Source: an uncultured Bacteroides sp.
Lineage (GTDB): Bacteria; Bacteroidota; Bacteroidia; Bacteroidales; Bacteroidaceae
Reading direction: 5' to 3'
Assembly (NCBI RefSeq): GCF_910586915.1
Contig: NZ_CAJULN010000011.1
Location: 1-64,000, forward strand
DNA length: 64,000 bases
The position numbers were made by a program, and so were the translations under genes. This document shows, piece by piece, positions 17,139-26,228 of the stretch (position 1 is the stretch's first letter; each line of letters starts with the position of its first letter). The notes beneath the pieces are model-generated. The model worked only from the letters and a program-made list of their open reading frames with translations. It made no database searches and was not told the origin of the DNA.

Positions 17139-20100
17139 GTGCTTAATAAGATTATATATTATTCTTTGCACAATCGCCTGGTTGTGCTCTGTGCGGCGCT
17201 TCTCCTGCTCCTTGCGGGAACCTACACCGCCATGCATACGGAAGTGGACGTTTTTCCCGACCTCAACGCCCCCACGGTGGTCATCATGACCGAAGCCAAC
17301 GGTATGGCGGCGGAGGAAGTGGAACAACTTGTCACCTTCCCCGTAGAAACAGCCGTGAACGGTGCCACCGGTGTGCGCCGCGTACGCTCCTCCTCCACCA
17401 ACGGTTTTTCCGTCGTATGGGTGGAGTTTGACTGGGGGACGGATATTTACCTTGCCCGCCAGATTGTCAGCGAGAAGTTGGCAGTGGTCAGCGAATCGCT
17501 TCCCGTCAACGTGGGCAAGCCGACCTTAGGGCCACAATCCTCCATTCTCGGCGAAATGCTGATTGTCGGGCTGACCGCCGACTCTACTTCGATGCTCGAC
17601 CTGCGCACCATTGCCGACTGGACAATCCGCCCACGACTGCTCTCTACCGGCGGTGTGGCACAGGTAGCCGTATTGGGCGGAGACATCAAGGAATACCAGA
17701 TACAGCTAAGCCCCGAACGGATGCGCCACTACGGCGTCTCGATGGACGAGGTGCTAACGGTGACGCAAGACATGAACCTCAACTCCAACGGCGGCGTGCT
17801 CTACGAGTTCGGCAACGAATACATCGTGCGCGGTCTGCTCTCCACCACGCAGGTGGAAGAACTCGGCAAAGCGGTTGTAAAGAACATCGATGCCTTCCCC
17901 GTGACATTGGAAGACATCGCCGATGTGAAAATCGCCCCGAAAGTACCGAAGTTGGGAACTGCTTCCGAACGCGGCAAACCCGCCGTGCTGCTGACCGTCA
18001 CCAAGCAGCCCGCCACCAGTACGCTCGAACTGACCGATAAACTGGAGACCTCGCTGAAAGACCTCCAAAAGAACCTGCCGGCAGACGTGAAAGTATCTAC
18101 CGACATCTTCCGCCAAAGCCGCTTCATCGAAAGCTCCATCGGCAATGTGAAGAAGTCGCTTTTTGAAGGCGGTATCTTTGTGGTAGTCGTGCTGTTTCTC
18201 TTCCTTGCCAACGTGCGCACCACGGTGATTTCGCTGGTGACCCTGCCCATCTCCCTGCTCGTCTCCATACTGACACTGCATTACATGGGACTGACCATCA
18301 ACACAATGAGCCTCGGTGGTATGGCGATTGCCATCGGTTCGCTGGTAGACGACGCGATTGTAGACGTGGAGAATGTGTACAAACGCCTGCGGGAAAACCG
18401 CCAAAAGCCCGAAGCCGAACGGCTGGGCACTCTCGACGTAGTGTTCAACGCATCGAAAGAGGTGCGTATGCCTATCCTCAACTCGACACTGATTATCGTT
18501 GTCAGTTTCGTGCCGTTGTTCTTCCTCAGCGGAATGGAAGGACGTATGTTGGTGCCATTGGGTATCGCGTTTATCGTGGCGCTGTTTGCATCGACGGTAG
18601 TGGCGCTCACGCTGACTCCAGTGCTCTGCTCCTACCTGATAGGCAGCAACAACAAGACCGGCAAGGAGCTGAAGGAATCCTTCATCGCCCGTTGGATGAA
18701 AGGGATTTACGGCAAAGCACTCACTTGGGTGCTGGTGCACAAGAGGGTGACACTGGGAACAACCATCGGACTGTTTGCCGTGACGCTTGCTGTGTTCTTC
18801 ACCCTCGGACGCAGCTTCCTGCCCTCTTTCAACGAAGGCTCCTTCACCATCAACATCAGTTCGCTGCCGGGTATCTCGCTGGAAGAGAGCGACAAGATGG
18901 GGCAACGTGCCGAGGAACTGCTGCTCACGATTCCCGAAATACAGACGGTGGCACGCAAAACGGGACGCGCCGAACTGGACGAACATGCGCTCGGCGTGAA
19001 CGTGTCGGAAATAGAAGCCCCCTTCGAACTGCAAGACCGCCCGCGCAACGAATTAGTTGCCGAAGTGCGCGAGAAGTTGGGTACCATCACCGGCGCCAAC
19101 ATCGAAATCGGGCAGCCCATCAGCCACCGTATCGACGCCATGCTTTCAGGAACGAAAGCGAACATCGCCATCAAGCTCTTCGGCGACGACCTGAACAGGA
19201 TGTTCTCGCTCGGCAACCGGATTAAAGACGCCATCGGCGACATACCGGGCATTGCCGACCTCAACGTGGAACAGCAAATCGAACGTCCGCAGTTGAAAAT
19301 ACGACCGAAGCGGGAGATGTTGGCCAAGTTCGGAATCACCCTGCCAAAGTTCTCGGAATATGTCAACGTAGCCCTTGCAGGCAAGGTCGTCTCGCAGGTG
19401 TACGAGCAAGGGAAGAGTTTCGACCTCACGGTCAAGGTGAAAGACGACGCCCGCGACGGGATGGAGAAAATCAGCGACCTGATGATAGACACCAACGACG
19501 GCAGCAAAGTGCCCTTGAACTATGTGGCAGACGTGGTATCGGCGATGGGACCGAACACCATCAACCGTGAGAACGTGAAACGCAAAATCGTGATTTCGGC
19601 CAACGTTGCCGACCGCGACCTGCGCAGCGTAGTAAACGACATACAACAGCGCATCGACACCGCCGTCCAACTCCCCGAAGGGTATCACATCGAATACGGC
19701 GGACAGTTTGAAAGCGAACAGGCGGCAAGCCGTACGTTGGCACTCACCTCCTTCATCAGTATCGTCGTTATCTTCCTGCTGCTCTATCACGAGTTTCACA
19801 GCGTGAAGGAGTCGGGCGTCATCCTGCTGAACCTGCCGTTGGCACTGATTGGCGGTGTGTTTGCACTGGTCATCACCACGGGCGAAGTCAGCATTCCCGC
19901 CATCATCGGCTTTATCTCGCTGTTCGGCATCGCCACCCGAAACGGTATGCTGCTCATCAGCCACTACAACCACCTGCAACGGGAAGAGGGGCTGAACGTG
20001 TACGACAGCGTGATAAAAGGTTCGCTCGACCGTCTAAACCCGATTCTGATGACCGCCCTGTCGTCTGCCCTCGCACTGATTCCGCTTGCCTTAGGCGGCG

Positions 20101-20228
20101 ACCTGCCCGGCAACGAGATTCAAAGCCCGATGGCGAAAGTCATCTTGGGAGGATTGTTGACATCGACGTTCCTCAACGGCTTCATCGTGCCGATTGTCTA
20201 CCTGATGATGCATCAAAGAAAGAAATGA
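17139..20228 (+). CDS. CusA/CzcA-family RND heavy-metal efflux pump
   Basis: Inner-membrane proton-driven transporter, 1029 aa, the normal size. It starts at GTG (MLNKIIYYSLHNRLVV), with 33 bases after the adaptor. Two copies of the RND layout are seen: a helix, a large periplasmic loop, then six helices. The TM4 motif AIAIGSLVDDAIVDVENVYKRL carries the proton-relay acids; its AIG..VD.AIV..EN..K pattern is closer to CusA (monovalent metals) than to CzcA, but substrate prediction from this alone is weak. Confidence 0.92.
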   Translation: MLNKIIYYSLHNRLVVLCAALLLLLAGTYTAMHTEVDVFPDLNAPTVVIMTEANGMAAEEVEQLVTFPVETAVNGATGVRRVRSSSTNGFSVVWVEFDWGTDIYLARQIVSEKLAVVSESLPVNVGKPTLGPQSSILGEMLIVGLTADSTSMLDLRTIADWTIRPRLLSTGGVAQVAVLGGDIKEYQIQLSPERMRHYGVSMDEVLTVTQDMNLNSNGGVLYEFGNEYIVRGLLSTTQVEELGKAVVKNIDAFPVTLEDIADVKIAPKVPKLGTASERGKPAVLLTVTKQPATSTLELTDKLETSLKDLQKNLPADVKVSTDIFRQSRFIESSIGNVKKSLFEGGIFVVVVLFLFLANVRTTVISLVTLPISLLVSILTLHYMGLTINTMSLGGMAIAIGSLVDDAIVDVENVYKRLRENRQKPEAERLGTLDVVFNASKEVRMPILNSTLIIVVSFVPLFFLSGMEGRMLVPLGIAFIVALFASTVVALTLTPVLCSYLIGSNNKTGKELKESFIARWMKGIYGKALTWVLVHKRVTLGTTIGLFAVTLAVFFTLGRSFLPSFNEGSFTINISSLPGISLEESDKMGQRAEELLLTIPEIQTVARKTGRAELDEHALGVNVSEIEAPFELQDRPRNELVAEVREKLGTITGANIEIGQPISHRIDAMLSGTKANIAIKLFGDDLNRMFSLGNRIKDAIGDIPGIADLNVEQQIERPQLKIRPKREMLAKFGITLPKFSEYVNVALAGKVVSQVYEQGKSFDLTVKVKDDARDGMEKISDLMIDTNDGSKVPLNYVADVVSAMGPNTINRENVKRKIVISANVADRDLRSVVNDIQQRIDTAVQLPEGYHIEYGGQFESEQAASRTLALTSFISIVVIFLLLYHEFHSVKESGVILLNLPLALIGGVFALVITTGEVSIPAIIGFISLFGIATRNGMLLISHYNHLQREEGLNVYDSVIKGSLDRLNPILMTALSSALALIPLALGGDLPGNEIQSPMAKVILGGLLTSTFLNGFIVPIVYLMMHQRKK

Positions 20229-20244
20229 CCAAAAGATAAGAAAC

Positions 20245-21435
20245 ATGAAACGAATCATCCTTATAAGTTCCCTTGTCGCCACCGCGCTCCTTGCCCCCAC
20301 GGGCGAGGTGCAGGCGCAAGGCAGCATCGAACAGGTCTTGAAAAGCATCGAGACCAACAACCGGGAGTTGCAGGCAAACGCACAACTGATTGCCTCGCAA
20401 AAGCTGGAAGCACGCACCGCCAACAACCTGCCCGACCCCACGCTCTCGTACGCCCATCTCTGGGGCGCTAAAGAGAAAAAGACGATTGGCGAACTCGTCG
20501 TGGCACAGAGCTTCGACTTCCCCAGCCTATATGCCACGCGCAACAAGCTGAACCGCCTGAAGGCAGGCGCCTACGACAGCCAAGCGGATGTATTCCGCCA
20601 GGAGAAACTCTTGCAGGCAAAGGAACTCTGCCTGGACATCATCATGCTCCGCCAGCAGAAGAGCCTGTTGGAAGAGCGCCTGCGCAATGCGGAAGAGCTT
20701 GCCGGTATGTACGCCAAGCGTCTGCAAACGGGCGACGCCAACGCCATCGAGACCAACAAGATTAATCTGGAACTGCTGAACATACGCACGGAGACATCGC
20801 TCAACGAAACGGCCCTGCGCAACAAATTGCAGGAGCTGAACGTGCTGAACGGCAATCTCCCGGTAGTCTTTGAAGAGAACCAATATGCTGCCGTGCCCTT
20901 CCCCGCCGACTTCCAGTCGTTGAAGTCGGAAGTGATTGCCGCCGACCGCACGCTGACGGCACTCGCCGGCGAGAGTCTGGTTGCCCGTAAACAGATTGCC
21001 GTCAGCAGGTCGCAGTGGTTGCCGAAGTTGGAGTTGGGTTACCGCCGCAACACGGAGACGGGAACACCGTTCAACGGTTTGGTCGTCGGTTTCTCCTTTC
21101 CTATCTTTGAAAACCGCAACCAGGTGAAGATTGCCAAAGCGCAAGCACTCGGCACCGACTTGCAAAAGGAGAACGCCACCCTACAAGTAGCTTCCGAACT
21201 GACACAGCTTTACGAAGAGGCCAAAACACTGCACGACTCGATGGAAGCATACAGCAAGACTTTCCGCTCGCAACAGGACTTGGCCTTGCTGAAGAAAGCA
21301 CTGACGGGAGGGGAAATCAGCATGATTGAATACTTTGTCGAAGTGTCCGTGATTTACCAAAGCCATCAGAATTACCTGCAATTGGAGAATCAGTATCAGA
21401 AGGCAATGGCACGGATTTACAAGAACAAATTGTAG
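20245..21435 (+). CDS. TolC-family outer-membrane efflux channel
   Basis: Outer-membrane factor of the metal pump, 396 aa. A signal peptide (MKRIILISSLVATALLAPTG, likely cut after VQAQ) is followed by long alternating helices with coiled-coil heptads (AEELAGMYAKRLQTGDANAI, EENQYAAV, DLALLKKALTGGEISMIEYF), as in the OEP domain repeated twice. It begins 16 bases after the pump gene and closes the operon; a hairpin with a T-run follows at 21477-21528. Confidence 0.88.
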   Translation: MKRIILISSLVATALLAPTGEVQAQGSIEQVLKSIETNNRELQANAQLIASQKLEARTANNLPDPTLSYAHLWGAKEKKTIGELVVAQSFDFPSLYATRNKLNRLKAGAYDSQADVFRQEKLLQAKELCLDIIMLRQQKSLLEERLRNAEELAGMYAKRLQTGDANAIETNKINLELLNIRTETSLNETALRNKLQELNVLNGNLPVVFEENQYAAVPFPADFQSLKSEVIAADRTLTALAGESLVARKQIAVSRSQWLPKLELGYRRNTETGTPFNGLVVGFSFPIFENRNQVKIAKAQALGTDLQKENATLQVASELTQLYEEAKTLHDSMEAYSKTFRSQQDLALLKKALTGGEISMIEYFVEVSVIYQSHQNYLQLENQYQKAMARIYKNKL

Positions 21436-21476
21436 AACGGTGAGCTTGTAGTCATACACTGCTCGTTTAAAAGAAC

Positions 21477-21528
21477 AGTCTGTAGAGTAAGCCGGCCTGT
21501 ATGGCTGTCTGCCCTACAGGCTGTTTTT
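21477..21528 (+). terminator. Terminator of the metal efflux operon
   Basis: Stem CAGTCTGTAG (21477-21486) / CTACAGGCTG (21514-21523) with one G-U pair, followed by TTTTT. A shorter inner stem (21495-21501 / 21515-21521) is an alternative fold. Confidence 0.55.
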
Positions 21529-21586
21529 CGTATCCCGCCTGCATTATACTACCGCACAAACAGCTTCCCAACGGCTTCCACATCCG

Positions 21587-21655
21587 TTGCCGAATGATTT
21601 CACAAGCATTTTTGCCGAATGGCCGACTGGAGTTGACCAATCGGCCGACTGGAGT
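21587..21655. repeat. Short interlaced direct repeats
   Basis: TTGCCGAATG occurs at 21587 and 21612 (25-bp period). GGCCGACTGGAGT occurs at 21621-21633 and 21643-21655 (22-bp period). No inverted copies were seen, unlike the other repeats of the window. Confidence 0.6.
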
Positions 21656-21872
21656 CGTCCGATGAATAAAAGTCCTTTTCCTTGCACCCGACATTGCATC
21701 TTGCGTCTCCGTTCCCTGCAAGGTATGCGCCGCCTCCTGATGGCTGAAAATCATTCCATCCGTACTATTTGTACATCAATTATGGAAAATCCGACTACTC
21801 ACTACAGGAAATAATGGCCAACTTTGCAGCAGGAACAAACCTCATTCTTAACTTTTCTCATCCCATAAAAAC

Positions 21873-23024
21873 ATGAAACCTACTCATTTCATCCATTCCA
21901 TCCAATGGATTTCCTTATTACTGCTGCTATGCACCGCCTGTCAACCGCACCGGCCGAACGAACCTTCTGCCTTCGTTTCGGAGCACATAGACAACCTGCC
22001 GGACACCTGCCTGTTTTCTCACCCGCAGGTATTCATCCCCGAGCTGACAGAGAAGTCGCTCATAGCCTCCATCGACCGTATCATCCGGCACAACGGGAGG
22101 TATTACATCCTCGACAAACGAAGCAAACAAGTACTATGCTACGAAGCGAGCGGGAAGTTTATCCATTCCATCCGTTCCGTCGGCAACGGACCGGGCGAAT
22201 ACACCGCACTGACGGATATGACCATCGACCCGGAATCGTCGCAACTGATACTGTTAGGTTACCCCTCCACACTGCTATATTACAACTTGGAGGGAGCATT
22301 TGTCAAAAGCATTTGTTTGGAAAACCCAACAAGTTTCCACGCCTTGTCGGCAGACAACGAATTCATCTATTTGTTGAACCCGACATTCTACAACGACAAG
22401 CCGACAGAGACGTCCATCACAATTATCGACAAAAAACATCCGGAGAAAAGTTACCGGATACTGGAACCGCTGCCCGAAACCGCACCTTACTGCCACGCTT
22501 CGGGACGCAATCTGACGGAAGGAACAACGACCCTCTTCACGCGCCGGTTCGACTCTCACATCTATCGGCTGAAAGGAAAAGAATTATCGCCCGAGATACA
22601 CATCAACTGGGGGGAACTGGCGTTTCCCGAAGCACAAAAGGAGCAGATCTTCGCGTGTGCGGAACTTGCCAAGTTGTGTATGGAACACAATTACATCTAT
22701 TCCATCTCGAACATGACCGAAAACGACCACCGGATACTCTTCACGACCAATCTCCCCGGCAGCTTCGTGCTGGACAAACACACGCGCGAAATCATCCATT
22801 ACCGGAAAATCATAAACTCTTACTTAGGTCTGCCGATGCCTAACCAGACCTGCATCACCGACACCGGCAACCCGAGTACCTGTTTCGTCTATCCGGCTCA
22901 TGTACTATGCCGGATGAAAGAAAACGAGGCGCTTGGAAAGATGCTTTCAAAGAGAGGGCTTGCGTTGCTGGAGGAAATCATGGAGGAGTCGAACCCGGTC
23001 ATCTTCTGTTATACGCTGCGGTAA
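21873..23024 (+). CDS. 6-bladed beta-propeller lipoprotein, solitary
   Basis: Predicted lipoprotein, 383 aa, with signal MKPTHFIHSIQWISLLLLLC and lipobox CTAC. It carries the same landmark as the proteins at 5-7 kb (VGNGPGEYTALTDMTID) and blade-like repeats (YYNLEGAFVKSICL, FVLDKHTREIIHYRKI). Unlike them its G+C is like the surrounding genes and no NVEALA peptide gene is next to it. Function unknown. Confidence 0.78.
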   Translation: MKPTHFIHSIQWISLLLLLCTACQPHRPNEPSAFVSEHIDNLPDTCLFSHPQVFIPELTEKSLIASIDRIIRHNGRYYILDKRSKQVLCYEASGKFIHSIRSVGNGPGEYTALTDMTIDPESSQLILLGYPSTLLYYNLEGAFVKSICLENPTSFHALSADNEFIYLLNPTFYNDKPTETSITIIDKKHPEKSYRILEPLPETAPYCHASGRNLTEGTTTLFTRRFDSHIYRLKGKELSPEIHINWGELAFPEAQKEQIFACAELAKLCMEHNYIYSISNMTENDHRILFTTNLPGSFVLDKHTREIIHYRKIINSYLGLPMPNQTCITDTGNPSTCFVYPAHVLCRMKENEALGKMLSKRGLALLEEIMEESNPVIFCYTLR

Positions 23025-23027
23025 CGC

Positions 23028-23045
23028 CCTCCCCCTTCGGGGAGG
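23028..23045. terminator. GC-rich hairpin between convergent genes
   Basis: CCTCCCC-CTTC-GGGGAGG, a 7-bp GC stem lying 3 bases after the propeller stop and 7 bases before the end of the methyltransferase gene. It could serve both strands; no strong T-run. Confidence 0.5.
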
Positions 23046-23052
23046 TGCTTCC

Positions 23053-24522
23053 TCAGCCGAACACGGTCTTTATCTCCTCCGGCAAATATCCGCTACGGAT
23101 GCGCCACTCCTGCGGATAAAGGTTGTTGGCACGGTTGCCTATGTTCTTGGCAAAACCGAGGGGAAAGCCCCGATAGGTGAGCAATACATAGCCGCGAGGG
23201 GCCGTTGGCAGCAAGGCAATCGCCTCCTTGCGCAGATAAGCTATCGCCTGTTCGTAAGTGACGGCTTCGACGGCAAAAGCATCCTGCCGCAACAGCAAGC
23301 TCATCGCCAAAGCGTGTGAGGGAACCAAGTCTTTCCCCTTCACCTCTCCTACGTCGACGCCTGCCGAAACGACTCTCAGACTTTGTTTCATCGCCGCTAA
23401 CTCATTGGCATAGCGCTGCGGAAAAGCGTACACCCGCCCCGCTTCGGCCGAGACGACGTATCCTGGCCACCGGTCGCTGTCGAGCCACCCCTCGGCAGTG
23501 TGCAGATGTTCTTTGGAGAGAAGCGAGGGCGTTCCTCCTCCCTTCCGGTCTTTTTTCTTTGCCGGCTTGCTCGGGGGGAGGGAGAAGGCAGGCACGCACG
23601 CTCCTCCCTCTTGCGGCTTGCGAAGGGCGGCAAGGAAGAAGCCTTCGCCTTTGGTCTTGTGGGGGAAGAAGTGATAGACGGGCAGCTTTGCGGACGAAGC
23701 GCTCTCCGCCGAGAGGTCGCCTGTGATATTCCATGCTCCGCAAACGTCCAACTGCAAGGATTCAGCCCCGAACTCCCCGCAAATCCAGCGCACGTTCTCC
23801 TCGTCCTCTTTCGTATTATAGGTACACGTACTATATATAAGGATTCCGCCGGGTTTCAGGCTGCTCCATATATCGGCAATGATTCTCCGTTGCCGTTGCC
23901 AGCATATCTCCACATTTTCCGGGCTCCACTCTTCTACCGCCACGGGGTCTTTGCGGAACATTCCCTCGCCAGAACAAGGAACATCCGTCAGAATTACATC
24001 GAAGAACGAAGGCAGGGAGGAGAAATCGGCAGGGTCGTTGTTGGTGACAACCACGTCCGGATGTCCCCACTTCGCCAGGTTCTCAGCCAACACTTGCGAA
24101 CGGTTGCGCATCACTTCGTTGGCCACCAACAGGCTCCCTTCGGGCAACACGCTCCGCACGTGGGTCGACTTTCCTCCGGGAGCGGCGCAGAGGTCGAGCA
24201 TCACCACCGGCTCCGCCACATACTGCCGCAACACCTGCTCGACAAACATCGACGACGCCTCCTGCACGTAATAGCAGCCTGCATGAAACAGGGGGTCGAA
24301 CGTAAACGTAGGGCGCTCCTCCAGGTAGTATCCCCCGGACGCCCAGGGCACTTTGCCGAAGGGGGCACGAAAGGGGTATTCGTCATTCTCCTTTCTCCAT
24401 TTTCCACTGTTCAACCGTATGCTCACGGGCGGTTCCTGCCCGATGGCAGCAGCAAGTCTGTCATATTCTCCGTCGCCCAGAATAGAGCGGGTATAAGCTG
24501 TAAAAGAAGCGGGTAAATCCAT
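23053..24522 (-). CDS. RsmB/RsmF-like rRNA cytosine-C5 methyltransferase
   Basis: SAM-dependent m5C methyltransferase, 489 aa from the ATG at 24522 (MDLPASFTAY). The class motifs are clear: SAM loop LCAAPGGKSTHV, NEVMRNRSQVLAENL, the PCSGEGMF motif with one catalytic Cys, and YSTCTYNTKEDEENV with the nucleophile Cys. The C-terminal third (after a Lys-rich linker, KPAKKKDRKGGG) fits the RsmF/NOL1 extension with a PUA-like domain. RsmF methylates C1407 of 16S rRNA in E. coli; the same target here is inference. Confidence 0.88.
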   Translation of the reverse strand: MDLPASFTAYTRSILGDGEYDRLAAAIGQEPPVSIRLNSGKWRKENDEYPFRAPFGKVPWASGGYYLEERPTFTFDPLFHAGCYYVQEASSMFVEQVLRQYVAEPVVMLDLCAAPGGKSTHVRSVLPEGSLLVANEVMRNRSQVLAENLAKWGHPDVVVTNNDPADFSSLPSFFDVILTDVPCSGEGMFRKDPVAVEEWSPENVEICWQRQRRIIADIWSSLKPGGILIYSTCTYNTKEDEENVRWICGEFGAESLQLDVCGAWNITGDLSAESASSAKLPVYHFFPHKTKGEGFFLAALRKPQEGGACVPAFSLPPSKPAKKKDRKGGGTPSLLSKEHLHTAEGWLDSDRWPGYVVSAEAGRVYAFPQRYANELAAMKQSLRVVSAGVDVGEVKGKDLVPSHALAMSLLLRQDAFAVEAVTYEQAIAYLRKEAIALLPTAPRGYVLLTYRGFPLGFAKNIGNRANNLYPQEWRIRSGYLPEEIKTVFG

Positions 24523-24633
24523 TTTGTTCCAAATAATTTGTGCAAATATCAAGAATATTTCGTCTCTTTGCAACTTTCTTGGATACTAACTACGTCTAAA
24601 CAGACAAAGAAACAACTAAAAGAAACTACTGAC

Positions 24634-25233
24634 ATGAAAAATTTTCTACTTGCTCTGATGGTCGTACTGACTACTTGTACCTCGGCTATTGCTCAGAACG
24701 ATACGCTGGTGGCACAACCTACGGTGGCAGATACAGATACCACCGCACTGACAACGATTGGCACCGAAGCTACGGAAACGGACTTCGCCGGCGACAACGA
24801 CAACAACCGCAACGCCAACGACAACACTCGCTCGCTGCTGAGCCAACTGATAGACAACATCAACGGGGGCATACTCATAGCAGTCATCAGCATCATTACC
24901 GTATTCGGATTTCCGGTGTTTGTTCTGTTCATCATCTTCTTCTTCCGCTACAAGAGCCGGAAGGCACGCTACCGTCTCGTCGAACAAGCGCTCGCCACCG
25001 GACAACCGTTACCGGAGGAGTTCATACGGGAAAGCAAATTCATCGACCAACGCTCGCAGGGTATCAAAAACACCTTTACCGGCATCGGACTTTTCATCTT
25101 CCTTTGGGCCATCACCGGAGACTTCGGCATCGGTACGATAGGGCTATTGGTAACGTTTATGGGGCTCGGCCAGTGGATGATAGGACGGTCGCAAGGTGAA
25201 TCTTACAAAGACAAGAACGGCGCCAACGAATGA
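24634..25233 (+). CDS. Small membrane protein of a sigma-factor operon (DUF6249-like)
   Basis: Protein of 199 aa; the start at 24634 gives a signal peptide (MKNFLLALMVVLTTCTSAIA). A Thr/Asp/Asn-rich extracytoplasmic stretch follows, then a membrane helix (GILIAVISIITVFGFPVFVL), a basic cytoplasmic loop (FRYKSRKARYRLVEQALATG) and two more hydrophobic segments near the C-terminus. Its stop overlaps the start of the ECF sigma gene (ATGA), so translation is probably coupled. A sensory or modulating role for the sigma factor is possible but not shown. Confidence 0.72.
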   Translation: MKNFLLALMVVLTTCTSAIAQNDTLVAQPTVADTDTTALTTIGTEATETDFAGDNDNNRNANDNTRSLLSQLIDNINGGILIAVISIITVFGFPVFVLFIIFFFRYKSRKARYRLVEQALATGQPLPEEFIRESKFIDQRSQGIKNTFTGIGLFIFLWAITGDFGIGTIGLLVTFMGLGQWMIGRSQGESYKDKNGANE

Positions 25234-25781
25234 GCCGGCTCAACGACATATCGCTCGTCGCACAAGTCGTAGTGTTCAAAAACACGAAGGCTTTCGACCG
25301 GCTGGTGCAGAAATACCAGTCGCCCGTCAGGCGCTTTTTCCTGCACCTGACTTGCGGCGACAGCGAATTGAGCGACGACTTGGCACAGGACACCTTTATC
25401 AAGGCTTACACCCACATCGCCTCCTTTCAAAACCTGTCCAGCTTCTCTACGTGGCTGTATCGTATTGCTTACAATGTTTTTTATGACTATATTCGCAGCC
25501 GGAAAGAGACGGCCGAGCTGAACACAAGGGAAGTAGATGCTTTCAACAGCACCGAACAGGAGAATGTCGGTAGAAAGATGGACATCTACCAGTCGCTCAA
25601 TACGCTTAAAGAGGTGGAAAGAACCTGCATCACGCTGTTCTACATGGAGGATGTGAGCATCGACAAAATTGCAGGGATAACGGGCCTGCCGGCAGGAACG
25701 GTGAAAAGCCATCTGTCGCGTGGAAAAGATAAATTAGCAGCATATTTAAAACAAAACGGTTATGACAGAAGCAGACAATGA
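25230..25781 (+). CDS. ECF-type RNA polymerase sigma factor
   Basis: Sigma-70 family group IV, 183 aa. Region 2 is seen in FDRLVQKYQSPVRRFFLHLT and DDLAQDTFIKAYTHIASFQN, with the -10 reading block STWLYRIAYNVFYDYIRSR. Region 4 is VERTCITLFYMEDVSIDKIA and LPAGTVKSHLSRGKDKLAAY, a helix-turn-helix. Genes on both sides overlap it by 4 and 20 bases, a tight three-gene operon. The downstream protein is the likely partner. Target promoters unknown. Confidence 0.92.
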   Translation: MSRLNDISLVAQVVVFKNTKAFDRLVQKYQSPVRRFFLHLTCGDSELSDDLAQDTFIKAYTHIASFQNLSSFSTWLYRIAYNVFYDYIRSRKETAELNTREVDAFNSTEQENVGRKMDIYQSLNTLKEVERTCITLFYMEDVSIDKIAGITGLPAGTVKSHLSRGKDKLAAYLKQNGYDRSRQ

Positions 25782-26091
25782 GAGACTCCTGCGGGATTTC
25801 TTCGCGGAAAACAGACAGGAAATAGCGGACAACGGATTCAGCCGCCGCGTCATACGTCACTTGCCCGACCGCAGCCGTCGGTTAGCGCGTATCTGGAACA
25901 CGTGCGTGATGGCCATAGCGACAGGGCTTTTCGTTTGGATGGACGGGGTGGAAGCTGTTTGGGGAACGATAAGGGAAGTGTTTATCGGCATGGTCAGCCA
26001 CAACGCCGCAAGCCTCGACCCGCAATCGGTGATTATCGCTGCCGTCGTTCTGCTATGCATGGCAACCCGGAAAGTGGCTTCCTTAGCGTAA
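25762..26091 (+). CDS. DUF5056-type protein, candidate anti-sigma factor
   Basis: Protein of 109 aa overlapping the sigma gene by 20 bases. The N-terminal 45 residues are charged and helical (DNERLLRDFFAENRQEIADN, then FSRRVIRHLPDR), followed by two hydrophobic helices (TCVMAIATGLFVWMDGV and SVIIAAVVLLCMA). There is no HxxxCxxC zinc motif. Position and membrane topology are those of an anti-sigma factor with a very short cytoplasmic domain; this is inference. Confidence 0.72.
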   Translation: MTEADNERLLRDFFAENRQEIADNGFSRRVIRHLPDRSRRLARIWNTCVMAIATGLFVWMDGVEAVWGTIREVFIGMVSHNAASLDPQSVIIAAVVLLCMATRKVASLA

Positions 26092-26188
26092 ACCTATCAT
26101 TCACGTTCAGAGCTTTCAACGTCTGCCCGGTCTGTTAAACAATGGTAAATTTCTCCTTTCTCCCGGGCAGCCCCCAACCTATATGTTG

Positions 26189-26196
26189 TATCTTTG
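26189..26196 (+). promoter_or_regulatory. Bacteroides -7 element ahead of the phospholipase D-like gene
   Basis: TATCTTTG, 32 bases before the TTG start at 26229. Confidence 0.5.
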
Positions 26197-26228
26197 TTGC
26201 CTTGTAAACTAAAAGAGAGAGAAAAGTT

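Larger units (their letters stand above)
21436..21872. other. Intergenic region, 437 bp
   Basis: Contains the terminator of the efflux operon and the short direct repeats at 21587-21655. I looked for an NVEALA-type small gene ahead of the propeller lipoprotein at 21873 and found none. Confidence 0.65.

Noticed and set aside
26119..26170. Possible hairpin CTGCCCGG...CCGGGCAG after the DUF5056 gene
   Set aside because: The loop is over 30 bases with no T-run, so a terminator call is not supported.
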